Shown: positions 5,782 to 12,828 of the stretch, in pieces
How the letters are laid out: every line of letters starts with the position of its first letter
Numbering within the stretch: the stretch's first letter is position 1
Assembly: GCA_031963225.1 (NCBI GenBank)
Contig: JASSUD010000038.1
Location: 1 to 26,556 of the forward strand
DNA: 26,556 nt
Direction: 5' to 3'
Source of the DNA: JASSUD01 sp031963225
GTDB lineage: Bacteria; Pseudomonadota; Gammaproteobacteria; Burkholderiales; Burkholderiaceae
The notes under the pieces: model-generated
Told to the model about the DNA's origin: nothing
The model's database searches: none
The model's input: only the letters and a program-made list of their open reading frames with translations
Translations under genes and position numbers: made by a program

Positions 5782-7484
5782 CAATAAAACTCCAAAAAGC
5801 CCTGTCCCTGTGCGCGATCTCCTTGCAGCGGCGCGTTATCGAGCGCATGCAGGCAAGCCCAGGCTAGATCGGCGTGTCCAGTATCTTTACTGCGCGAGGC
5901 GGTGTAGGTTATTTGTCGTTGACTGGGGCTCAGGGTTTCTTTAATCGCCATAAAGGCTTTGGCGAGATCTACGGCTCCTGCATCAAATTGCAAGCGCCCG
6001 CGCTGCATTAATGCCCTGCCTTTCATAACGAGACGTGCTTTGATCTCAGGCGAATAATGCAATCCTTGTACCGCGGGGAAAAAAGCCCGTACCAACTGAA
6101 ATACCCCCTGACCGATGCCCGTCATATCCATCGTGATGGCGCTGACGTGATAGCGCCGCATCAATTGCTGAATTTGTTGCGCCTGATGCTCAAAATCCAT
6201 TCCACGCCATTGGTGCTTCTCCAGCACGCGATAGACACCTTCTGCATTTTGCGGTGGAGCCAAGACGATGCACCCTGCCGCATCTAGCGAGAGTGCGGGG
6301 TCATAGCCTATCCATATGGGCTTATCCCCGAATGGTCTCGACATAAGCGGCTGAAAGTCTTCCCACACGTCCCAGCTATCAACCATGCACCGTTTTAAAT
6401 CTGCCAATGGAAAGACCGATGCCGATTCATCGATAAAGGTGCACTGCAGCAAATTGGCGTAATCGCTGGCACTGTATTCTTGTTTGAGCGTATCGAGATC
6501 AAAGTGGTTGCATCCACCTGCGAGTGCGTCGTCAATCGTGACGATTTGCCGCCATTGCCCATCTGCACAGCGTTTTCCGGCTTGTAATGCTGCATGACTG
6601 GTGTCGATTTCAATATGTTGAGCTGTTGGTCTGCCGTGGTTAAAGTGGCTGCCACTCCAAAATGGATACGCGTCATGCGCGAGGCTGGACGGCGTAGAGA
6701 AGTAGGTTTTTCGGTAATTGGCTTGCATCGCCATCCCCGAGGCGACTTTGTTGAGGGTCGTGAACTGGGGCACCCAAAAGTATTCATCGAAATACAAATT
6801 GCCGTGATAACTCTGTGCGGTGCGCGTATTCGTGCCGAGGAAATACAAGGTGGCGCCATTGGCAAGGATTATCGGATTGCCTTTAAGTTCGATATCGATC
6901 GTCTCTTTAACAAAGCGCAGCATGTACTGTTTAAATACATTGGCTTGAGCCTTACTGGCAGATAAAAAGAGTTGGTTCCTACCAGTCTCTACCGCATCGA
7001 TGAAGGCTTCTCTGGCGAAATACCAAGTTGCGCCAATTTGACGGGATTTGAGAATATTGCGGGCGCGGTGTTGACTGGCCTGATACCAGCCTTGCTGATA
7101 AGCAAAGAGACTGCCTAGAAAAGCATCTTTGAGTTTTTGTGCTTGTTCATTAGAAAACGTGTTCCGAGCAGACTTTTTAGGGTATGTCTGTTCTGTTTTC
7201 GTAGGATTTTGCGTGCAACGCGCGATCTGTCGGCCTAACAGGTCGATTTCTTTGTAGTCTTTTCCTTCTTTATTTTCCTTCGCAATCAGGATGTGCAGCC
7301 GCTGCGCTAAAAGGTCTTCGAGCCGTTCAGGCAAAGTGGGTGATGTCCATTGATCCCTTTTTTTCCACGAGGCCACCGTAGCGCGCTTTATATTTAAATG
7401 ACGCGCAATATCAGAGAGCGTCCACCCTGCTTTAAAAAGCTGGTGGGCGTGTTCGCGTGCAGGAATGGGGCATGAGGAAGACAT
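5781..7484 (-). CDS. P: Terminase large (ATPase) subunit, P2 gpP family
   Basis: The 567-residue protein is near the usual 590. An N-terminal helix-turn-helix (GWTLSDIARHLNIKRATVAS, residues about 20-40) would bind DNA. A variant Walker A-like motif follows (LKSRQIGATWYFAREA, about 160-175). The C-terminal part has acidic motifs expected of the family (WIGYDPALSLDAAG, ITMDMTGIGQGV, DTGHADLAWACLHAL). It would translocate DNA into the prohead and cut at cos together with gpM. It is divergent from the capsid operon, with a 137-base control region between them, as in P2. No strong Shine-Dalgarno is seen before the ATG. Confidence 0.95.
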   Translation of the reverse strand: MSSSCPIPAREHAHQLFKAGWTLSDIARHLNIKRATVASWKKRDQWTSPTLPERLEDLLAQRLHILIAKENKEGKDYKEIDLLGRQIARCTQNPTKTEQTYPKKSARNTFSNEQAQKLKDAFLGSLFAYQQGWYQASQHRARNILKSRQIGATWYFAREAFIDAVETGRNQLFLSASKAQANVFKQYMLRFVKETIDIELKGNPIILANGATLYFLGTNTRTAQSYHGNLYFDEYFWVPQFTTLNKVASGMAMQANYRKTYFSTPSSLAHDAYPFWSGSHFNHGRPTAQHIEIDTSHAALQAGKRCADGQWRQIVTIDDALAGGCNHFDLDTLKQEYSASDYANLLQCTFIDESASVFPLADLKRCMVDSWDVWEDFQPLMSRPFGDKPIWIGYDPALSLDAAGCIVLAPPQNAEGVYRVLEKHQWRGMDFEHQAQQIQQLMRRYHVSAITMDMTGIGQGVFQLVRAFFPAVQGLHYSPEIKARLVMKGRALMQRGRLQFDAGAVDLAKAFMAIKETLSPSQRQITYTASRSKDTGHADLAWACLHALDNAPLQGDRAQGQGFLEFY

Positions 7485-7519
7485 ACGCTTAACTTACAAG
7501 CGCAGCGATCCTTTGCACG

Positions 7520-7542
7520 ACCTTTTTACTGTAGAAAAAGGT
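7520..7542. promoter_or_regulatory. Inverted repeat in the divergent P/O control region
   Basis: ACCTTTTT and AAAAAGGT form a perfect 8-base dyad with a 7-base centre. It lies midway between the divergent starts of P (7484) and O (7622). In P2 this interval carries two late promoters with sites for the activator Ogr. I looked for the TGT-N12-ACA Ogr pattern here and did not find it, so this dyad is a candidate for a different activator site. Confidence 0.4.
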
Positions 7543-7621
7543 TTTGTGGAGTAAATCCTGTTGAAACCAGGGTTTTGAGGGTGGACGATGCACTATCTTG
7601 GATTTTTTAGGGAGCCAGTGC

Positions 7622-8407
7622 ATGACCGCTTCTGCTGCTTTTTTTCGGGTTGCGCAAGAAGGGACTACGGCGGATAAACGCCAGATTAAGCGTGAATGGT
7701 TAGAACAAATGGCCGCGAACTATGATCCCAAACGCTATGGCGCACGGGTATTTATCGAGCATAAGCGAGGTGTGATCCCTGATGGTCCTTTCAAAGCGTA
7801 TGGCGATGTCACCGCCCTTAAAGCTCAAGAAGAACCGGATGGCAAGACAGCACTCTATGCGCAAATTCAACCATTACCAGAGATGATCGAACTGATCAAA
7901 GCGCGCCAAAAGGTATACGCGAGCATTGAAGTTGATCCCAATTTTGCCAATACCAAGTCCGCCTATTTAGTGGGACTTGGCATTACCGATAGCCCTGCCA
8001 GTTTAGGCACTGAACCTCTCTTTTTTACCGTATCAAGGGATACCAAAATGCATTCTATTGTCTCTGAGCCTGTAGAGATGGAGCTAGACGCCGCAGATGC
8101 TTCGCGTGCGGCTCATTTTTCTCTGGAAGAAGCGCCTTCTAAAGAAACCCCCTCCGTATTGAATAAGGTCAAAAACATGCTGGGATTTTCTACGGCTTCT
8201 ACGACCTTCGTGCAGAAAAAAGAGTTTGAAGATATGGCCCGTGCGGTGGAAACACTTGCAGCCCATGCACAAACGCAAAGCGCTCAACAGCAGGCATTAC
8301 AAGAAGAGTTTGAAGCACTGAAACACACTCTCTCTCAAGCCCCAGAAAATATATCTCAACGCCCCTTAGCGACAGGGACCTATTCGGCTCATTTAACGGA
8401 TTGCTAA
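7622..8407 (+). CDS. O: Capsid scaffold and maturation protease, P2 gpO family
   Basis: The 261-residue protein (P2 gpO is 284) has the N-terminal serine protease and C-terminal helical scaffold of the family. The catalytic triad can be placed by comparison with P2 Asp19/His48/Ser107: Asp18 (TTADKR), His47 (FIEHKRG) and Ser101 (VYASIEV). The segments VIPDGPFKAYGDV and YLVGLGITDSPASLGTE are also characteristic. The C-terminus (from about residue 185) is a coiled scaffold region that ends in Asp-Cys, much as gpO ends in Asn-Cys. I chose the ATG at 7622 because GGGAG lies about eight bases upstream. The upstream TTG start would add residues not typical of the family. Confidence 0.95.
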   Translation: MTASAAFFRVAQEGTTADKRQIKREWLEQMAANYDPKRYGARVFIEHKRGVIPDGPFKAYGDVTALKAQEEPDGKTALYAQIQPLPEMIELIKARQKVYASIEVDPNFANTKSAYLVGLGITDSPASLGTEPLFFTVSRDTKMHSIVSEPVEMELDAADASRAAHFSLEEAPSKETPSVLNKVKNMLGFSTASTTFVQKKEFEDMARAVETLAAHAQTQSAQQQALQEEFEALKHTLSQAPENISQRPLATGTYSAHLTDC

Positions 8408-8426
8408 CGACCTAGGGGAAGACAGT

Positions 8427-9470
8427 ATGCGTGAATGCACCAGAAACAAGATCGTGGGCTATATGGCCCAAGTAGCGGCGCTGAATCACATAGAAGACGC
8501 TACCCAAAAGTTTGATGTACTGCCTTCTGTGCAACAAACGCTGGAAAAGAAGCTGCAAGAGTCCAGCACTTTTTTATCGCAAATTAATGTCGTTGGCGTG
8601 CGCGAGCAAGAAGGAGAAAAGCTGGGATTGGGTATCGGCCGCCCGATTGCCAGCACCACGGACACCCGCGTGCAAGGGCGCAAAACCCAAGATCTTTCTA
8701 CGCTGGAAAATCATCGATACCGAGCCGAGCAAACCAATTTTGATACGCATCTGACCTATTCCAAGCTTGATGCGTGGGCTAAGTTTGATCACTTTCAATC
8801 GTTGATTCGAGATGCCATCGTGCAGCAGGAAGCGCTCGATTGCATCATGATTGGCTTTAATGGCATCGAGCATACACGCACATCCGATAAAGATAAGCAT
8901 CCTCTTTTACAAGATGTGAATACGGGCTGGTTACAGCATTACCGCAAACAAGCACCTGAGCGGGTATTGAGCTCGGGCAATGCATCGGATCAGATCTTGA
9001 TTGGGCCAAAGGGTGATTACGCGAATTTGGATGCCTTAGTTTTTGATGCCGTCAATAATTTACTCGATCCTTGGCATCAAGAAGATACGCGGCTGGTCGT
9101 GATCTGTGGTCGTAAGCTGTTGCAAGACAAGTATTTCCCCATCATCAATACCAATCACCGTCCGCATGATCTGCTGGCCGCTGATGTCATTTTGAGTCAG
9201 CGGCGTATTGGACATTTACCAGCGATGAGTGTGCCGTTTTTTCCGCCGAATGCGTTGATGGTGACGCGGCTTAAAAATCTGTCTTTGTACTACCAAATCA
9301 GCGCTCGTCGTCGTCGGATTGTCGATAACGCCGAATTTGATCGAATTGAAAACCGTGAATCGAGCAATTACGCCTATGTCGTAGAGGACTTTGGGGCTGG
9401 CTGTGTCGTAGAGAATATTGCCTTTACGAATGAACACAAAGGCCATCCCCCTTCTGAAGATGCGACATGA
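8427..9470 (+). CDS. N: Major capsid protein, P2 gpN family
   Basis: The 347-residue protein matches P2 gpN (357) along its length. Landmarks are MRECTRNKIVGYMAQVAALN at the start, FDVLPSVQQTLEKKLQESS, GIGRPIASTTDT, IMIGFNGIEHTRTSD, PLLQDVNTGWLQHYR, DALVFDAVNNLLDPWHQED, LAADVILSQRRIGHLPA and YAYVVEDFGAGCVVENI. It forms the icosahedral shell after gpO cleaves its N-terminal part. A Shine-Dalgarno (AGGGGAAG) precedes the ATG. The gene ends overlapping M by four bases. Confidence 0.97.
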   Translation: MRECTRNKIVGYMAQVAALNHIEDATQKFDVLPSVQQTLEKKLQESSTFLSQINVVGVREQEGEKLGLGIGRPIASTTDTRVQGRKTQDLSTLENHRYRAEQTNFDTHLTYSKLDAWAKFDHFQSLIRDAIVQQEALDCIMIGFNGIEHTRTSDKDKHPLLQDVNTGWLQHYRKQAPERVLSSGNASDQILIGPKGDYANLDALVFDAVNNLLDPWHQEDTRLVVICGRKLLQDKYFPIINTNHRPHDLLAADVILSQRRIGHLPAMSVPFFPPNALMVTRLKNLSLYYQISARRRRIVDNAEFDRIENRESSNYAYVVEDFGAGCVVENIAFTNEHKGHPPSEDAT

Positions 9471-10120
9471 AAAGCCCCGCGCAAAGGCATATAGAGCGCG
9501 TCAGCGCACGCGATATTCATCATGCCATCCTGCCTTCTCGCCATGAATCATTGATGGCAGCCAAATTGGCAACTGATCAACGACGTTTGAAAGCGATTCA
9601 ATCCCTGGAGCGTAAGTTGGCGGTAAAGAAAGAGATCTTGCCAGATTATGAGGACTATGTTGCGGGCGTGTTAGAGGGGCAGTCTGGCAGGCAAGATGAC
9701 GTCCTCGTGACGGTCATGATTTGGTACATAGATACAGGCGCATATAGCGCAGCACTAAACATTGCCGCCTATGCATTAACCCACGATTTGATATTGCCAT
9801 TGCACTATGCACGCACCCTTGCCACGCTGATGACTGAAGAAATCGCAGAAGCTGCACTAACAGGGAAAGCGGTTTGCGTAGAGATACTGATGACGGTATT
9901 GGAGCTTGTAGCGCATAAAGACATGCCGGATCCCGTGCGCGCCAAGCTGCATAAAGCAATAGGGTCTTCTCTACAGTCTATAGATACAGCAGCAGCTTTA
10001 ACCCATTTACACCGCGCATTCAGCTTACATGCTCGCTGCGGTGTCAAAAAAGAGATCGATCGGCTCGAACGCGAGCAGATGAACCAGGCCCCACGGCAGA
10101 ACGGCGCGAGTGAAAAGTAA
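9467..10120 (+). CDS. M: Terminase small subunit / endonuclease, P2 gpM family
   Basis: The 217-residue product (P2 gpM 247) carries SPAQRHIERVSA at the N-terminus, LATDQRRLKAIQSLERKLA, a central QDDVLVTVMIWYIDTGAYSA and the C-terminal VRAKLHKAIGSSLQS and GVKKEIDRLERE. These correspond to gpM segments in the same order. With gpP it recognises and cleaves cos. The basic C-terminal tail of P2 gpM is shortened here. The start overlaps the N stop (ATGA), which implies translational coupling. Confidence 0.93.
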   Translation: MKSPAQRHIERVSARDIHHAILPSRHESLMAAKLATDQRRLKAIQSLERKLAVKKEILPDYEDYVAGVLEGQSGRQDDVLVTVMIWYIDTGAYSAALNIAAYALTHDLILPLHYARTLATLMTEEIAEAALTGKAVCVEILMTVLELVAHKDMPDPVRAKLHKAIGSSLQSIDTAAALTHLHRAFSLHARCGVKKEIDRLEREQMNQAPRQNGASEK

Positions 10121-10175
10121 TCGGTTGTAAAAGTTTACTAGAAGCTCGCTCACCGTTCCTTTAAAGAGGATGGCT

Positions 10176-10652
10176 ATGGATTTTATCGCCACCGAACCGT
10201 TATGTGAAAACCCAGCTCACGCCGAAGATACGGTTATCAGTGATGGCTGGTTCCCCGATATTGATCTGGTGCAGATGCGGGCAGTGATGCGATTGGATGG
10301 AACGGTTACTTCAATACGGCTTAAAACTGCCGTGCAAGGCGCAGTGATAAATGTCAATCAAGAATTACACGCATGGCAGCAAACCCAGAAGGAAGAAGGC
10401 TTTACCTCGCTATCAAGTATTCCTTCATCGACTATAGACGGACAGAGCATTTTGGTTTGGCATTACGTGCGCGCGGTCTTTCACTGGGGAGTAGCAGAGT
10501 TGCAATCGCAGTATCGAGATTTTAGCAGCACGCATACAGGCGTTGAGCACGCGCAAAATTTAGAAAGCCGGATAGACGAAGAGCGGCGTTTAGCACGATG
10601 TGCCCTACGGGCGCTTTTACAAAAAACCGCTATCACTGCGGAGTTGATTTGA
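10176..10652 (+). CDS. L: Head completion/stabilisation protein, P2 gpL family
   Basis: The 158-residue protein fits gpL (169). It has DGWFPDIDLVQMRAVMRLDG, TVTSIRLKTAV, STIDGQSILVWHYVRAV, QYRDFSSTHTG and a final TAELI, all in the gpL order. It closes the portal after DNA packaging and prepares the head for tail joining. The ATG at 10176 is preferred because AGAGG ends six bases before it; another ATG at 10170 directly abuts the Shine-Dalgarno. The stop overlaps the start of X by one base. Confidence 0.93.
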   Translation: MDFIATEPLCENPAHAEDTVISDGWFPDIDLVQMRAVMRLDGTVTSIRLKTAVQGAVINVNQELHAWQQTQKEEGFTSLSSIPSSTIDGQSILVWHYVRAVFHWGVAELQSQYRDFSSTHTGVEHAQNLESRIDEERRLARCALRALLQKTAITAELI

Positions 10653-10858
10653 TGCGTGTGATCACACAACAGCACGATACGGTAGATCGCCTCTGTTGGC
10701 GGCATCTGAAGCGTACAGCGGGGATCGTAGAAGCAGTATTAGAGGCGCATCCAGGACTCGCGGAACAAGGGCCTTTTTTACCGCAGGGGACAGAGATTCT
10801 GTTGCCGGATAGTGTTTCTGATGCTCTACAGCAGCCTCTTTTGCAATTATGGGACTAA
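10652..10858 (+). CDS. X: Tail protein X, P2 gpX family (LysM-like)
   Basis: The 68-residue protein matches P2 gpX (67). Segments are QQHDTVDRLCWRHLKRTAG, EAVLEAHPGLAEQGPFLPQG and TEILLPD, ending LQLWD (P2: NLWE). The fold resembles LysM, and gpX is needed for tail assembly. The L stop and X start share a base. The lysB start overlaps the last codons of X; in P2 the holin and endolysin genes Y and K lie between these two genes, and they are absent here. Confidence 0.93.
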   Translation: MRVITQQHDTVDRLCWRHLKRTAGIVEAVLEAHPGLAEQGPFLPQGTEILLPDSVSDALQQPLLQLWD

Positions 10859-11265
10859 ACATGCCATGGATCTATGGTCTGGTGCTGACTTTAGGGTTCG
10901 CAGCGGTAAGCCAGTATCAGCTGCATACGTTGCGCGCGGATTTAGCCGTTGCCCGTGCAGACGCGCGTACTGCGCAGCAAAGCAATAGCGCCCGTGAGGA
11001 GGTGATTCATACTTTGCAAGATACCGCACAACAGCAAAATAAAGCGATACAACGCTTGCAAAGCACGCAAGAAGCAATTCGTACCACCTACCACGAGCGT
11101 GAAGAAAATATCAGGAGAGCCTATGAAACCGATATTTTACAAGCATGGGCTACTACTCCTTTGCCTATGGATATTGTGCGCTTGCGCACCCATGGCCCCT
11201 ATATCCGCGCCGCTGATTATTTCCAGCAGTTGCCCGCATGTGCATCATTGCCTCCTTCCCGCTAG
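10849..11265 (+). CDS. lysB: Inner-membrane spanin subunit (Rz/LysB-like)
   Basis: The 138-residue product starts with a short membrane anchor (PWIYGLVLTLGFAAVSQYQL, residues 5-24). A long helical, Gln/Ala-rich periplasmic coiled coil follows (residues about 28-95). This is the layout of i-spanins, which link to the outer-membrane lipoprotein and fuse the membranes at lysis. In P2, LysB holds this position between the lysis genes and lysC/R. The start at 10849 overlaps the end of X; an in-frame ATG at 10861 is an alternative. The gene for the partner lipoprotein begins inside it in another frame, a hallmark of spanin pairs. Confidence 0.85.
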   Translation: MGLNMPWIYGLVLTLGFAAVSQYQLHTLRADLAVARADARTAQQSNSAREEVIHTLQDTAQQQNKAIQRLQSTQEAIRTTYHEREENIRRAYETDILQAWATTPLPMDIVRLRTHGPYIRAADYFQQLPACASLPPSR

Positions 11266-11398
11266 CGCACCACAGACGAACGGTGAATTGCATCTTGCGT
11301 TAGAAACCGCAGAGGCCGCTTGGGCTGAATGTGCAGCACAAGTCGATATGGTGATCGCCTGCCAACAGACGGAGTCTGTAGATGAAAAAGCCCGATAG
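11123..11398 (+). CDS. lysC: Outer-membrane spanin lipoprotein (Rz1/LysC-like)
   Basis: The 91-residue protein has a lipoprotein signal: MKPIFYKHG, a hydrophobic core LLLLCLWI and a lipobox L-C-A-C, so Cys21 is the probable lipidated residue. The first 143 bases lie inside lysB in a different frame. AGGAG is about seven bases before the ATG, which supports this start over an upstream in-frame ATG at 11099. A later region (ETAEAAWAECAAQVDMVIAC) resembles P2-type LysC. The gene end overlaps R by 17 bases. Confidence 0.85.
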   Translation: MKPIFYKHGLLLLCLWILCACAPMAPISAPLIISSSCPHVHHCLLPASAPQTNGELHLALETAEAAWAECAAQVDMVIACQQTESVDEKAR

Positions 11399-11792
11399 TG
11401 TACGAAAAGCACTGATGGAGGTAGTGCCCAGCTTACGAGGGCAGCCAGATCAATTATTAGTTTATATCGACGAAGGCCATATTGCGGCGACAAATGCGTC
11501 TTCATTGTCATTTGAATATCGATATACCTTAAGCATCGTGCTCACCGATTATGCGGGCTCGGTTGATCCCCTGATCGTTACCCTCTTGGCCTGGATCAAA
11601 CGGAATCAGCCGGATATCTTGGCGCACTCTCAACCTGGGGTGCGTTTTGAAGCCGATCATTTAAATCATACAACGTGCGATGTGCTCTTTACGCTGCCAT
11701 TAACCGAGTCGGTAGTAGTGACACGACAACCCGATGGCACGGATCACATAGAGCATGTGGATGAACCCGTGCCAACCTGGGAAAATCTATGA
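11382..11792 (+). CDS. R: Tail completion protein, P2 gpR family
   Basis: The 136-residue protein (P2 gpR 155) has the gpR-type opening MKKPDSVRKALMEVVPSLRG followed by QPDQLLVYIDEGHI, FEYRYTLSIVLTDYAG, PLIVTLLAWIKRNQPDIL and a C-terminal EPVPTWENL. It is needed, with gpS, for completing the tail end that joins the head. It overlaps lysC upstream and S downstream (ATGA), so it is in one operon with them. Confidence 0.93.
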   Translation: MKKPDSVRKALMEVVPSLRGQPDQLLVYIDEGHIAATNASSLSFEYRYTLSIVLTDYAGSVDPLIVTLLAWIKRNQPDILAHSQPGVRFEADHLNHTTCDVLFTLPLTESVVVTRQPDGTDHIEHVDEPVPTWENL

Positions 11793-12277
11793 ATAACGAT
11801 TTACAGCTTATAGAACGTTGGGCGCAGGTTTTTTTACATCGATTGCAACCAATAGCACGGCGGCGTTTGATACGAGAAATCGCTTATCTCATACGACGTA
11901 GCCAACAGCAGCGTATTGCAGAGCAACTGAATCCCGATGGAAGTGCCTTTGCTCCTCGTAAACCGCGGATAAGGATAGATCGTAAGGTACAGCGTTTGCG
12001 ATCCCAAAGTGGCAAGGTTGCGCAGCGTGTGATGTTTATAAAATTACGCCGTGCACGGTGGTTGAAGGTTGCTAGTGATGCACAAGGCTTTGAAATAGGT
12101 TTTAGAGGGCCTGCGGCACGTATTGCACAGGTTCATCAGTTTGGACAGGTGGATCGGGTTGCAGTAGGAGGAGTGAAATATCCTTATCCAGTTAGGCAGC
12201 TTTTAGGGCTTACGGAGGAAGAGCGTGGGCTGATACGTGATCGCTTGGTTTCTACTTTAGCAGGCACCAGGCTTTAG
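11789..12277 (+). CDS. S: Tail completion protein, P2 gpS family (virion morphogenesis)
   Basis: The 162-residue protein (P2 gpS 150) belongs to the phage virion morphogenesis family. Typical parts are RRLIREIAYLIRRSQQQRIA, EQLNPDGSAFAPRKPR, the basic region with QRVMFIKLRRARWLK, FEIGFRGPAARIAQVHQFGQ, YPYPVRQLLGLTEEER and a final hydrophobic helix. It works with gpR in tail completion. It is the last structural gene before the cargo island. No clear intrinsic terminator follows it. Confidence 0.93.
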   Translation: MNNDLQLIERWAQVFLHRLQPIARRRLIREIAYLIRRSQQQRIAEQLNPDGSAFAPRKPRIRIDRKVQRLRSQSGKVAQRVMFIKLRRARWLKVASDAQGFEIGFRGPAARIAQVHQFGQVDRVAVGGVKYPYPVRQLLGLTEEERGLIRDRLVSTLAGTRL

Positions 12278-12445
12278 GCTTGAAGCTTTGCAACGCTGAA
12301 GAAAAAAGCAGAGTGAACGGTGTAAGGTTTAATAGGGTTTGAAGAAGATTTTTTTGGGATTTAAGGGCAATCTCATACGTGGTCAACCAGGTGGAAAAGC
12401 AAGTTTTTAAGATGTCAGGTATGCGCATTATTCTTGGTGGTGCGT
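12278..12445. other. Non-coding segment after S
   Basis: This is the left edge of the cargo island. It is AT-richer than the phage genes, and I see no gene, no intrinsic terminator and no repeat that I can support. A minus-strand open frame across it has no family signature. Confidence 0.5.
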
Positions 12446-12474
12446 TTGACAAAATCTTATAAATTTGCAATAGT
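12446..12474 (+). promoter_or_regulatory. Putative sigma-70-type promoter before the structured leader
   Basis: A perfect TTGACA at 12446-12451 is followed by a 17-base spacer and AATAGT at 12469-12474, which matches the -10 consensus at only three positions. If used, transcription would begin near 12481, exactly where the hairpin-rich segment begins. The agreement in position is the main support. Confidence 0.4.
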
Positions 12475-12480
12475 GGGCAT

Positions 12481-12671
12481 GCCACTGTAAACGGTGGCCC
12501 GGGTTTAGAAGCCCGGACACTTAAGCTTGGTTTTGCTCTTATGGCAGAGCCTAGCAGGGAAGCCTTCGGGCTTGCCGTTCCTTAAGTGACGGTCTTCTAA
12601 TCCTGCTTGGTTCTGCCACCCTTGTTTAGAAGCAAGGGTGGCAGGGGAAAGACCCACTTAAGGAGCAAGCC
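12481..12671 (+). ncRNA. Highly structured leader RNA candidate with alternative pairing over a Shine-Dalgarno
   Basis: The segment is full of perfect dyads. Hairpin 1 is GCCAC/GTGGC (12481-12498). Hairpin 2 is CCGGG/CCCGG with loop TTTAGAAG (12499-12516). A long-range helix CACTTAAG (12518) with CTTAAGTG (12581) encloses two smaller hairpins, GCTCT/AGAGC and AAGCC-TTCG-GGCTT. A helix GGTCTT (12591) with AAGACC (12649) encloses a perfect 12-base stem, CTGCCACCCTTG/CAAGGGTGGCAG, with the same TTTAGAAG loop (12613-12644). CTTCTAA at 12594-12600 is complementary to both loops, so pseudoknots are possible. A second CACTTAAG at 12655-12662 overlaps AAGGAG, the ribosome site of the next ORF. CTTAAGTG can therefore pair with either copy. 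I recognise no known RNA family. Confidence 0.6.
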
Positions 12672-12818
12672 ATGTTTCACCTACACTCATATCCATCCCC
12701 CCCCAAATTTTCCTCCTTTCTTCACCCTCCCTACATTGAAGCCAGTAAGCGCTCCGCTTTCCTAAGCACCCTTCCGTATAGCCTGCTATTCGTCTGCCTG
12801 TTGGCATATCCAGTCTAA
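12672..12818 (+). CDS. 48-codon leader ORF coupled to the first cargo gene
   Basis: ATG at 12672 follows AAGGAG (12660-12665) by six bases and runs 48 codons to TAA at 12816-12818. The peptide begins MFHLHSYPSPPKFSSFLHPP and ends with a hydrophobic stretch (YSLLFVCLLAYPV). Its stop overlaps TAAGGAGG, the ribosome site of the 12829 gene, so translation of the two would be coupled. It may be a leader peptide whose own ribosome site is hidden by the upstream RNA. A small hydrophobic toxin of a type I system is an alternative. No homologue is known to me. Confidence 0.45.
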   Translation: MFHLHSYPSPPKFSSFLHPPYIEASKRSAFLSTLPYSLLFVCLLAYPV

Positions 12819-12828
12819 GGAGGGCGCT

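Noticed and set aside
12252..12485. Minus-strand 77-codon open frame after S
   Set aside because: No ribosome site, no family signature, and it overlaps the end of S and the putative promoter of the leader RNA.
12481..12671. Retron or diversity-generating element RNA
   Set aside because: No reverse transcriptase gene exists in the window, and there is no template/variable repeat pair.
12481..12671. Mobile-element guide RNA (IscB/TnpB-type)
   Set aside because: The hairpin loops superficially recall such RNAs, but no IscB, TnpB or TnpA frame is present near it.
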